DNA of 7,354 nucleotides. Origin: Verrucomicrobiota bacterium (GTDB lineage Bacteria; Verrucomicrobiota; Kiritimatiellia; CAIQIC01; Lenti-01). A program made the translations under genes and the position numbers. Shown one piece after another: positions 1-6,256 of this stretch. The notes under the pieces were generated by a model, which saw only the letters and a list, made by a program, of their open reading frames with translations, was not told where the DNA came from and did no database searches. The stretch covers positions 1-7,354 of the forward strand of contig JAKLIL010000079.1 in the NCBI GenBank assembly GCA_022709625.1, written 5' to 3'. The first letter of the stretch is position 1. Each line of letters opens with the position of its first letter.

Positions 1-48
1 GCTTCGCTCCTCGCGGTGGGAGCGGGATCGAGGGCTGAGGAGCGAAGC
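1..48. repeat. 12-bp perfect inverted repeat at the left edge
   Basis: Bases 1-12 (GCTTCGCTCCTC) are the exact reverse complement of bases 37-48, with a 24-nt spacer. A second pairing inside it, 5-10 with 19-24 (CGCTCC/GGAGCG), offers an alternative short hairpin. The right arm runs into GGAATTCC (49-56) and an A-run (57-63). There is no T-run on the 3' side of the + strand, so this does not look like a standard intrinsic terminator for a gene to the left. The GAGGAGCGAAGC arm resembles the arms of short dispersed palindromic repeats found in many genomes, so a REP- or MITE-like element edge is possible. The outer arm may continue beyond base 1. Confidence 0.6.
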
Positions 49-63
49 GGAATTCCAAAAAAA

Positions 64-92
64 TTGTACTCCCGGCCCCGTCGGGTTATCCT
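64..92 (+). promoter_or_regulatory. weak candidate promoter for the cutA-like gene
   Basis: TTGTAC at 64-69 and TATCCT at 87-92 are separated by 17 nt, which is the usual sigma70-type spacing. The -35 matches 3 of 6 consensus positions and the -10 matches 4 of 6. Transcription would then begin around 98-100, essentially at the proposed ATG. That is compatible with the absence of a Shine-Dalgarno there. In GC-rich DNA such partial matches arise by chance, so this is only a candidate. Confidence 0.2.
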
Positions 93-99
93 TTCGGCC

Positions 100-417
100 A
101 TGAACGGCAAGGCGGCCATGGTCATGACGACGTTTCCGGACGCGGAAACCGCCAACCGGATCCTGCGCGGCCTGTTGGAACGCCGGCTGGCCGCCTGCGC
201 GCAAACGCTCCCCGTCCGCAGTTCCTACCATTGGAAAGGCGCGTTGCACCACGAAAACGAGGTGCTGGCGTTGATCAAGACCAAGCGGGCACTGTATCCG
301 GAAGTGGAGGTCTTCCTCAAGGCCGCGCATCCCTACGAAACGCCCGAGATCGTGTTGCTGCCCATCGAAGCCGCCGCCAAGGCCTATCTGGCCTATCTCG
401 TCGCGGAAACCAAGTAG
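100..417 (+). CDS. cutA: CutA-family divalent-cation tolerance protein
   Basis: A small cytoplasmic protein of the CutA family, which forms ferredoxin-like trimers related in fold to PII proteins. It was named for copper-tolerance mutants of E. coli, but its molecular role is still unsettled. The 105-residue product is normal in length and carries the family landmarks in order: an opening beta-strand with M-T-T-F-P-D (9-14), R-L-A-A-C (29-33), Y-H-W-K-G (43-47), the strand ending I-K-T-K (59-62), and the signature H-P-Y-E-T-P-E (77-83). I chose the ATG at 100. The frame is open back to 16, but those upstream residues are Arg-rich and fall before the conserved strand. ATG at 118 is an alternative, with AAGGCGG a few bases upstream, while the ATG at 100 has no clear Shine-Dalgarno. 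The gene converges on the adaptor gene with 21 bp between the stops, and nothing suggests a functional link to that operon. Confidence 0.93.
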   Translation: MNGKAAMVMTTFPDAETANRILRGLLERRLAACAQTLPVRSSYHWKGALHHENEVLALIKTKRALYPEVEVFLKAAHPYETPEIVLLPIEAAAKAYLAYLVAETK

Positions 418-438
418 GACGCTCGCCGCGGGGCGGAA

Positions 439-1044
439 CTACGGCTGCCGGATGGTGACGACGGTCTGGGTGGCGCCGACATCGGTGCCTGTCGCCGCCA
501 GAATGGCCGTCACCTCGCCGCGGCACGGGGCGTAGAGGATCCCGCGCTGGGATTCCGCTTGGGCCTGGCGAAAGTCCTTGAGCGTTTGGTCGCGTTTCCT
601 CGAGATTCGCTCGAGGCGATCTTCCGCCGCCTCCATCTCCTGTTCATCCACCGCCACGGCTTCCGCCTGCTGCTTCAGGTTCATGTAGGCGATGCGGGCC
701 ATGTCCATTTCGGTCTCGGCATCCTGGAACGCCTTTTGGAGGCGATCCCGCCGGCCGACGGTTTCATCGAGATCCAGCCGGCCGACGTATTGGCCGGCTT
801 CGACCCAGTCGCCCGGTCGCACCGCGATTTCCGCGATTCGGCCGGTGACGTTGAACGTCGCCCCGACCAGGGTGGGCGCCCAGAAGGCATTGGTGTCCGG
901 CGGCGGCGGCGCAGGCTGCTCCGGAATCGCGGCCACGACGGCGTTGGGGGCGGCAGGCGGATCGACGACGGCGGGTTCCGCCCGGCGGCCGCAGGCGGCC
1001 AACACGAGGCATCCCGCCAAAGCAAGGGGAAGGGCGTATTTCAT
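439..1044 (-). CDS. short lipoprotein resembling a minimal HlyD/RND-type periplasmic adaptor
   Basis: The 201-residue product begins with a lipoprotein signal: hydrophobic residues 4-17, then L-A-A-C with C18 as the likely lipidated Cys. A second lipobox-like L-A-G-C ends at C12 but leaves too short a signal. G19 follows C18, so there is no Asp inner-membrane retention signal by the enterobacterial rule. A Pro/Ala-rich linker (24-50) leads to a lipoyl-like half motif (about 66-93, with R-P-G-D-W-V-E-A-G). A charged heptad-like stretch (about 96-167) should form an alpha-helical hairpin, and the second lipoyl half follows (168-199, L-Y-A-P-C-R-G-E-V). That order is the core of membrane-fusion adaptors for RND, MacB-type or HlyD-type transporters. 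However, those proteins usually run 350-450 residues, and here the beta-barrel and membrane-proximal domains are absent. The protein stops cleanly after the lipoyl half. It lies 12 nt after the GH31 gene and no transporter gene is visible. The adaptor-like fold is fairly secure; its partner is unknown. Confidence 0.75.
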   Translation of the reverse strand: MKYALPLALAGCLVLAACGRRAEPAVVDPPAAPNAVVAAIPEQPAPPPPDTNAFWAPTLVGATFNVTGRIAEIAVRPGDWVEAGQYVGRLDLDETVGRRDRLQKAFQDAETEMDMARIAYMNLKQQAEAVAVDEQEMEAAEDRLERISRKRDQTLKDFRQAQAESQRGILYAPCRGEVTAILAATGTDVGATQTVVTIRQP

Positions 1045-1052
1045 GGCGGCGA

Positions 1053-1058
1053 CCTCCT
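1053..1058 (-). promoter_or_regulatory. Shine-Dalgarno of the adaptor gene, overlapping the GH31 stop codon
   Basis: On the - strand the bases read AGGAGG, followed by an 8-nt spacer and the ATG at 1044. This is a near-perfect ribosome binding site. The TAG stop of the GH31 gene occupies 1057-1059, so terminating ribosomes cover the adaptor's initiation site. Translational coupling, or at least co-transcription, is the natural reading. Confidence 0.8.
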
Positions 1059-4000
1059 ACGGCAGTTCGGCGACCCGGAAGAAGCGCCCAGGCGCATCGG
1101 TCGCGGGGATTTCCATTGAAATGATTTCGCCGGTGCCGACGAGATTTTCGGCGCCGGGCACCAAGGTCCATTGTCCGTCCGATCCGAGGCTCGCGCAGGA
1201 CCAGACGGCGTAGCCATGGCCGGCCGCGCCAAGCCAGGATAACTGGATGCCCGCCGGCGTGCGCGCGGACTGAATCTCGACGCCGTGCGCGGAATCCCGG
1301 GTTGACGCCGCGCGCTTGGCCGCGATGGCCGGGTCGATGGCGTAGGCGGCGGTGGATTCGTTGAAGGTTACCACGTAGGTTCCGTTGAGGGTGCCGTCGA
1401 GCCGGACATTGGCCCCGGTCCGTTCCGCAGTCTGGGCCAGGGGCGCGGCGTCGTCGGTCTGGTTGTTGTCGCCCCAGTTGACGCTCCAGTTGCCGTTGGC
1501 GGCGAACTTGAGCTGCTGGCCGGCGGCGTTGGTGAAGGCCAGCGTGCCGCGCCAGACGTAGTCCGCCACCAGCTGCATGTTGCCCGCGGCGGGATTCCAG
1601 CCGTTCATGGTGCCGGCGATGGCCATGCTCGCGTAGTTCGACTTCTTCGGTTCGGCCACCTTGGGATGGGTGCCGTTCCGGTATTCCTGGAGGTTGGTGA
1701 AGCCATCGCCGTCGGCATCGGCGGCGGCGTCCGCTGCGCTGTTCGCATCGAAACCGTACTGGGTTTCCCACGCATCGGGCATGCCGTCGCCGTCCGTGTC
1801 GGGGCCGGCATCCGCCGCGACCGCGTAGGCGCGGGTCTGTTCGTTGAACGTGAACACATAGGTGCCGTTGAGGGTGCCATTGACGCGGACGTTGGGCTGG
1901 TCGCCCTGTTCGGCGATGTTGCCCTGCAGCGGCAGGTCGAAATCGGTTTGGTTGGCGTCGCCCCAATTGACCGCCCACGAGCCGTTGGCCGCGAACTTGA
2001 ACTGCGGGGCCGCTTGATTCGTCAGCGCCAGCTTGACCTGCCAGAGGTAGTCGCCGGCGAGCTTCATGTTTTTTAGGGCGGGCGCCCAGCCGTTGAACGT
2101 GCCGACGAGGGTCATGCTCGTGTAGCCCGACTTGTACGCCACGGCGTCGAACACGTTGGGATTGGTGCCGTTCTGGTATTCCCGCAGGTTGGTGAAGCTG
2201 TCGCCGTCCGGATTGCCGGCCGCGTCGTTGGCGAGCGGATTGAGCTGGTAGGTCTTTTCCCAGCCGTCGGGCAGGCCGTCGCCATCGCTGTCGGCCGCGC
2301 GGGGATTGGTGCCCGCGGCGTATTCCTGCAGGTTGGCCAGACCATCGCCGTCGGCGTCGCCGCCGGCATCGTTGGCGACGGGATTCAAGCCCTGCTGCAC
2401 TTCATAGCCATCCGGCAGGCCGTCGCCGTCGGTATCGGCCCGGCGCGGGTCGGTGCGGTTGGCGTATTCGTTCAGGTTCGACAGAGCGTCGCCGTCGCCG
2501 TCGGCGGCCGCATCGGCGGCGCTGGCGGGATTCAAGCCGTTGGCGGTTTCCCAAGCATCGGGCAGGCCGTCGCCGTCGGCGTCCGGCGCCTGCGTTTTTT
2601 CGACGGAGTAGGCGCGGGTTTGCTCGTTGAACCGGAAGACGAATTCGCCGTCGAGCGTACCGTTGGCGCGGATGTTAGGCGGGTTGCCCGATTCGGCGAA
2701 GTCGCCTTGCAGGGGCAGGTCGAAGTCGCTTTGGTTGGCCTCGCCCCAGTTGACGTTCCAGTTGCCGTTGGCCGCGAACTTGAACTGGACGGCCGCCGCG
2801 TTGGTCAGTTTGAGGGTGGCCTGCCAGACGTAGTCCGCCACCAGTTGCATGTTGGTGAGCGCGGGCGCCCAGCCGTTGAAGGTGCCGACCGCCGCCATGG
2901 TGGAGTAGGCGGACTTCTTGGGTTCCTGCACCTTGGGATTGGTGCCGTTGAGATACTCTTGCAGGTTGGACACGCCATCCTGGTCCGCATCGCCGCCGGC
3001 ATCCGCGGGGTCGTTGGGATTGAAACCGTACTGGCTTTCCCAGGCGTCGGGCATGCCGTCGGTGTCGGCGTCGGCCACGGGCACGCGCTCGAGGCGGAAT
3101 TCGTCGAACTGCAGGGCGCCGTTGGCGCCGACGTCGTTGGCGACGATCACGGCGCGGACCCAGATCGCGCCTGCGGGGGCCACGGCTTCGATGGTTTTTT
3201 GGACCCAGGTTTCGCCGACGCCGGCGAGACTGGTCCCGCTGGTTTGCAGATAGGTGGTTCCGCGCGCGTCGCCGGAAAGGAATTCCAACTGGAGCGACTG
3301 GGATCCGGACGACCAGGTGCGGTCGGCCCAGAACCAGCCGGAAAGGCGATAGCGTTCGCCGGGGATGGCGGGCGCTTCCTGCCACATGCCGCCGACCGTG
3401 CCGGCGCCGGCCCACAAGCCGCGGATGGCGCCTTCGCAGCTTCCCGCGCGGCTGCGCCAATCGGCCCGGCGTGCCGTGCCCCACAGGTCGCCGTGCCGGT
3501 CCGGCACGCCGTCCTGCCAGGACGCCGCGGAATTGGAGGAGGAGCCCGCGGTTTCGAAGCCGGTGTTCCGCAGCAGATTGCTGGCGAGGAAGATCGCGGT
3601 GCTCACCGGGCTGGCCGCGTAGCCGGCCTTGAAGGCCCGGGCCTTGAGCGTGGCGGGCGGGCGGACGGTGAAGGCGTTGCCGTACGCGGCGGAAGCCTCG
3701 CTCGGTTCCGTTCCGTCGAGGGTATAGCGAATCGTGGCAGCGGCGGTCGCTGTGGCCAGCGTCACGGATACGGGGCCGGCGAATTCGCCGCCGGGCGGAA
3801 GAATCGTCGGGACCGCCGCCACCTTGCTCTCGATTTCAATCGTCTTTTCCGCGCCGGCCGCCACTTTCACGTAGGCGACGTAGCCGTGCACGTCGGCGCC
3901 TTCGGCCCAGCCTTCGGCGTTGGCGGCGGACAACGCCGCCAAGTCCGCGTATTTCGCCGGGGCGGCGCCGTTCAAGCGCAGGCCGGTGCTGGTCGCGCAA

Positions 4001-6180
4001 TGGATTTTGAAGAGGTAGTGGCGCAAGGCCGGGACATAGCCGCCCTCCGGCGCGCCGACGGACACCCGCACACCGTCGTTCTCGACGGCGGCGAAGGTTT
4101 GCTTGAACCAGTTGGTCTGCTCGTAGGCGTAGGTCAGTCCGTCGTCGTCGTAGTAGGTGAAACTGTTCGCGACGGGGCCGGGAAACACGTCGACGTAGAG
4201 CTGGGCGACGGGGGCGGCCCCAACGTAGTTGACCGCGTCCTGCGTGGGAACGATGGCGCCTTGCTTGACGAAGAGCGGGATGTCTCGCCAGGTCGCGGCA
4301 TCCACCGGATACGAGACGGTCTGGCCGCCGGCGTAGACCGTGCCGCGGAAATAATCGCGCCAAACGCCGACGGGCAGATAGATGGATTTGGCGGTTTGGC
4401 CCGCCTGGACGACGGGGGACACCAGCAGGCTGTCGCCGTACATCCACGACTCGACGTTGTTCGCGGCCTGGGGGTCGTCGGGATAGTCGTAGACCAGCGG
4501 GCGCACGAGGCCGACGCCGGTTTCGGTCGCCTGCCGCTCGTAGGCATAGGCGTAGGGCAGCAGCCGATAGCGGAGCTGGATCGCTTCCTTGGCCGCGGCC
4601 TCGGCGGCGGCGCCGTAGACCCAGGGCTGGCGCTGCGCGTTTTCCCAGCCGTGGACGCGGAACACCGGCACGAACGCCCCGAACTGGATCCAGCGCGCAT
4701 AGCATTCGCCGGTGGTCTTGTAGCCGTCGAGGAGGCCGCCGATGTCCATGCCCCACTTGACGGCGCCGAGATTCACCGCGGACAGCATGCGTTCCCGCTG
4801 GGCCGCCATGGCGTCGAAGCCGCCGTAGATGTCGCCCGACCACAGGCCGTAGGCGTAGCGCTGGGCGCCCAGATAGAAGTTGCGGTTCACCGACCACACG
4901 CGCTGGTTGGTGAGCGCGCGCTGGCCGTCGTAGAGCCCCTTCTGCATGTCGAGGAACAGGAAATTGTCGTAGGAGGGGCCGCCGCCCGCCTGCTGGTCGG
5001 CTTCGTCGTTCCACCAGTTCCGGATGCCCGTGTCGTAGGTGTTGGTAAGGTGCTCCCAGTACCACGCCTTGCATGCCGGAAGGTGGAAATTCAAATCGCA
5101 GACCAGCTTGTGGTTGAAGTAGTCGGAATACGGGGCCACGCCCGGATACCAGAAGCCGTTGGTCTGGGCGTAGCGGCCCTGCTCCGTGTCCACGTGGATG
5201 CGCGGCTTGAGGATGCCGCCCAGCTGGATGCCGGCGGCGTCCATCTGGGCCTTGACCTGGCCGCCGGGGCCGCCCGGAAACTTCGCGACGTTCCAGCGCC
5301 ACTCGCCGTAGTTGTCTTCGCCCCACGCCTTCCAGTCGAAATCCAGCACGTAGAGGTCGATGGGGATGTTCTTGGCGCGATAGGTGGCCACGATATTGGT
5401 CAATTCGGCCTGGTTGATGCCCCATTCGAAGTTGGCGAAACCGAGCGCCCACTTGGGGAACATGGGGGGCTTGCCGCTGACTTCCGCCACGGCGGACTGG
5501 ATTTCGCGGGGCGACCCGACCGCGAGGTAGTACTCGACGTTGTCCCGCGAACAATACTGGAAGGTCAGGTTTGTGCCGGCGAGGTCGAAGCGCCCGCCGT
5601 CGGAATCCACGAGGACGCCGAAGCCGCGCCGGGTCCAGGCGAAGGGGGCGCCGCAGTCGCCCTGGATGCCCGCCTCCACGGTGCCGCCGGAGTTGCGCAG
5701 CAGGCCGGCGCCGGAATTTTCCCAGGCGTTGTAGCCGTTGATGCCGTAGAAATCGCCGCCCGCGTGCTGCAGCCGCAGGCCGTCGTGGAACACGCCTTCG
5801 CCCGCCGGTTCGCGCGCGAGCAGGTTGGTGCCGGTGGCGTCGTACAGGCTCAGGCGCACCGGATTCCTGGAAATGCGCACCACCATGGCGGTGGTCGCCA
5901 GCACCATGGGATCGGACGAAACGTCAATGGTCGCCCCGGCGAAATCCCAATTGGTTTTGCCCACCACATAGGTGCGTGGGCTGGCGCGGCCGGCGGGGGC
6001 GTAGTCCACCCGCAGCAAGTTCGGGGCACAGGCCTGCACGGCCAGCATGTCGGTGCCCGCCACCAGGTTCAAGACATTGCCGGCGACCGTGGCCAAGGTG
6101 AGATTGCCCACCGCGCCCGGCGCGGAAATCGCCGCGCCCAGCAGGAACGCCAGATTCAAGATGCAAAACGTCCGTTTCAT
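1057..6180 (-). CDS. secreted multi-modular glycoside hydrolase family 31 enzyme
   Basis: The product has 1707 residues, against roughly 600-800 for the GH31 core. A Sec signal peptide covers about 1-23. A GH31 N-terminal beta-sandwich follows (about 24-240), then the catalytic barrel (about 241-560) with Y-V-L-D-F-D-W (277-283), W-W-N-D-E-A-D (389-395, D392 candidate nucleophile), W-S-G-D (447-450), W-G-M-D-I-G-G (476-482, D479 candidate acid/base) and F-R-V-H-G (507-511). C-terminal beta domains run to about 785. Next come a chitobiase-C-terminal-like domain (788-866, I-R-Y-T-L-D-G-T-E-P), a jelly-roll carbohydrate-binding domain (867-1034), five calcium-type repeats interleaved with three starch-binding-like sandwiches (1036-1614), and an end domain (about 1632-1707) closing R-F-F-R-V. 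The enzyme should hydrolyse or transfer alpha-glycosidic residues outside the cytoplasm. Substrate choice (alpha-glucosidase, alpha-xylosidase or another activity) is not settled. The start is the ATG with good ribosome-site spacing; a TTG six codons upstream is less likely. Confidence 0.93.
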   Translation of the reverse strand: MKRTFCILNLAFLLGAAISAPGAVGNLTLATVAGNVLNLVAGTDMLAVQACAPNLLRVDYAPAGRASPRTYVVGKTNWDFAGATIDVSSDPMVLATTAMVVRISRNPVRLSLYDATGTNLLAREPAGEGVFHDGLRLQHAGGDFYGINGYNAWENSGAGLLRNSGGTVEAGIQGDCGAPFAWTRRGFGVLVDSDGGRFDLAGTNLTFQYCSRDNVEYYLAVGSPREIQSAVAEVSGKPPMFPKWALGFANFEWGINQAELTNIVATYRAKNIPIDLYVLDFDWKAWGEDNYGEWRWNVAKFPGGPGGQVKAQMDAAGIQLGGILKPRIHVDTEQGRYAQTNGFWYPGVAPYSDYFNHKLVCDLNFHLPACKAWYWEHLTNTYDTGIRNWWNDEADQQAGGGPSYDNFLFLDMQKGLYDGQRALTNQRVWSVNRNFYLGAQRYAYGLWSGDIYGGFDAMAAQRERMLSAVNLGAVKWGMDIGGLLDGYKTTGECYARWIQFGAFVPVFRVHGWENAQRQPWVYGAAAEAAAKEAIQLRYRLLPYAYAYERQATETGVGLVRPLVYDYPDDPQAANNVESWMYGDSLLVSPVVQAGQTAKSIYLPVGVWRDYFRGTVYAGGQTVSYPVDAATWRDIPLFVKQGAIVPTQDAVNYVGAAPVAQLYVDVFPGPVANSFTYYDDDGLTYAYEQTNWFKQTFAAVENDGVRVSVGAPEGGYVPALRHYLFKIHCATSTGLRLNGAAPAKYADLAALSAANAEGWAEGADVHGYVAYVKVAAGAEKTIEIESKVAAVPTILPPGGEFAGPVSVTLATATAAATIRYTLDGTEPSEASAAYGNAFTVRPPATLKARAFKAGYAASPVSTAIFLASNLLRNTGFETAGSSSNSAASWQDGVPDRHGDLWGTARRADWRSRAGSCEGAIRGLWAGAGTVGGMWQEAPAIPGERYRLSGWFWADRTWSSGSQSLQLEFLSGDARGTTYLQTSGTSLAGVGETWVQKTIEAVAPAGAIWVRAVIVANDVGANGALQFDEFRLERVPVADADTDGMPDAWESQYGFNPNDPADAGGDADQDGVSNLQEYLNGTNPKVQEPKKSAYSTMAAVGTFNGWAPALTNMQLVADYVWQATLKLTNAAAVQFKFAANGNWNVNWGEANQSDFDLPLQGDFAESGNPPNIRANGTLDGEFVFRFNEQTRAYSVEKTQAPDADGDGLPDAWETANGLNPASAADAAADGDGDALSNLNEYANRTDPRRADTDGDGLPDGYEVQQGLNPVANDAGGDADGDGLANLQEYAAGTNPRAADSDGDGLPDGWEKTYQLNPLANDAAGNPDGDSFTNLREYQNGTNPNVFDAVAYKSGYTSMTLVGTFNGWAPALKNMKLAGDYLWQVKLALTNQAAPQFKFAANGSWAVNWGDANQTDFDLPLQGNIAEQGDQPNVRVNGTLNGTYVFTFNEQTRAYAVAADAGPDTDGDGMPDAWETQYGFDANSAADAAADADGDGFTNLQEYRNGTHPKVAEPKKSNYASMAIAGTMNGWNPAAGNMQLVADYVWRGTLAFTNAAGQQLKFAANGNWSVNWGDNNQTDDAAPLAQTAERTGANVRLDGTLNGTYVVTFNESTAAYAIDPAIAAKRAASTRDSAHGVEIQSARTPAGIQLSWLGAAGHGYAVWSCASLGSDGQWTLVPGAENLVGTGEIISMEIPATDAPGRFFRVAELP
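1339..1803 (-). repeat. tail unit 3: calcium repeat plus a diverged GTFNGW sandwich
   Basis: Residues 1460-1507 form the fifth calcium repeat, and the K-S-N-Y-A-S-M linker leads to sandwich C (about 1514-1614). The first half is conserved (G-T-M-N-G-W, L-K-F-A-A-N-G-N-W, N-W-G-D-N-N-Q-T-D). The F-D-L-P-L segment is replaced by D-A-A-P-L, and the following A-E-x-G-x-x-P-N-x-R stretch is altered. This copy is the most diverged of the three. Confidence 0.78.
1819..2292 (-). repeat. tail unit 2: calcium repeat plus GTFNGW sandwich
   Basis: Residues 1297-1341 form the fourth calcium repeat. A linker with K-S-G-Y-T-S-M precedes the second sandwich (about 1353-1454), which retains G-T-F-N-G-W, Q-F-K-F-A-A-N-G-S-W, N-W-G-D, F-D-L-P-L-Q-G and F-N-E-Q-T-R-A-Y. 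It is closely similar to unit 1 in protein and in DNA (for example GCCGCGAACTTGAACTG on the + strand in both). Confidence 0.8.
2302..2583 (-). repeat. two extra tandem calcium repeats
   Basis: Residues 1200-1246 and 1248-1293 are back-to-back copies of the D-G-D-G-L-P-D ... G-D-A-D-G-D-G-L-x-N-L-x-E-Y-x-x-x-T-x-P unit, about 48 residues each, with no sandwich between them. They lengthen the spacing between sandwiches A and B from about 160 to about 260 residues and probably act as a calcium-stiffened spacer. Confidence 0.8.
2599..3075 (-). repeat. tail unit 1: calcium repeat plus GTFNGW sandwich
   Basis: Residues 1036-1082 form a thrombospondin-type-3-like calcium repeat (D-x-D-T-D-G-M-P-D-A-W-E ... 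N-L-Q-E-Y-L-N-G-T-N-P). A linker ending K-S-A-Y-S-T-M leads to a beta-sandwich (about 1094-1194) with G-T-F-N-G-W, Q-F-K-F-A-A-N-G-N-W, N-W-G-E, F-D-L-P-L and F-N-E-Q-T. The sandwich resembles the E-set/X25/CBM48 group of starch- and glycogen-binding modules. Confidence 0.8.
3079..3582 (-). other. jelly-roll carbohydrate-binding-like domain within the GH31 protein
   Basis: Residues 867-1034 start with L-L-R-N-T-G-F-E-T. They contain W-Q-E, then G-E-R-Y-R-L-S-G-W-F-W (941-951), and finish with L-Q-F-D-E-F-R-L (1023-1030). This is the layout of the galactose-binding-like/CBM4_9-type fold: an N-G-F-E opening, a Y-x-L-S-x-W central strand and a closing D-x-F-x-L strand. Ligand specificity cannot be inferred. 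Confidence 0.7.
3583..3816 (-). other. chitobiase/beta-hexosaminidase C-terminal-like domain within the GH31 protein
   Basis: Residues 789-866 match the pattern P-x-x-x-P-x-G-G-x-F-x-G-P-V-x-V-x-L-x-x-x-x-x-x-x-x-I-R-Y-T-L-D-G-T-E-P-S, and end with the typical L-K-A-R-A-F-K-A-G-Y-x-x-S. This small immunoglobulin-like module is common as a spacer or accessory domain in secreted glycosidases of environmental bacteria. It carries no catalytic residues. Confidence 0.85.
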
Positions 6181-6188
6181 GCCGCTGT

Positions 6189-6193
6189 TCCTT
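6189..6193 (-). promoter_or_regulatory. ribosome binding site that decides the GH31 start
   Basis: On the - strand AAGGA is followed by 8 nt and then the ATG at 6180, which opens a clean Sec signal peptide (M-K-R-T-F then a hydrophobic core). The in-frame TTG at 6198 lies upstream of this site and would add six polar residues in front of the signal, so the ATG at 6180 is preferred. Confidence 0.7.
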
Positions 6194-6203
6194 TCCAAAT
6201 GGG

Positions 6204-6236
6204 GCGCCGGCGGCGCCGGACGGCGCCGACCGGCGC
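6204..6236 (-). promoter_or_regulatory. intercistronic GC hairpin between the binding-protein and GH31 genes
   Basis: Bases 6204-6217 pair with 6222-6228 plus 6230-6236. The result is a 14-bp all-G/C stem with a single bulged A (6229 in + strand numbering) and a 4-nt loop (6218-6221). On the mRNA it starts 20 nt after the stop of the small binding-protein gene and ends 10 nt before the GH31 Shine-Dalgarno. No U-run follows it on the - strand, so it is not a textbook terminator. A 3'-end stabiliser for the upstream cistron, or a partial attenuator lowering GH31 output, fits the position. Confidence 0.6.
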
Positions 6237-6256
6237 GAATAGTCCACCCACGCCGC

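Noticed and set aside
16..99. N-terminal extension of cutA to an ATG at 16
   Set aside because: It would add 28 Arg-rich residues not found in CutA proteins and would run through the right arm of the inverted repeat.
418..438. Bidirectional terminator between the convergent cutA and adaptor genes
   Set aside because: Only 4-5 bp of GC pairing is possible (for example 424-427 with 432-435) and there is no T-run on either side.
764..1978. A 404-codon - strand frame spanning the GH31 3' end and the adaptor 5' end
   Set aside because: It is Arg/Pro-rich, overlaps two real genes in another frame and shows no domain or plausible start signal.
2158..2583. Regularly spaced GCCGTCGCC-type repeats that could be mistaken for a CRISPR or tandem DNA array
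   Set aside because: The periodicity is explained by the codons of the D-G-D-G-x-P-D calcium repeats. The copies differ at synonymous and nonsynonymous sites and lie inside an open reading frame.
6181..6198. TTG start six codons upstream of the GH31 ATG
   Set aside because: It lies ahead of the Shine-Dalgarno that is well spaced for the ATG, and would put polar residues before a normal signal peptide.
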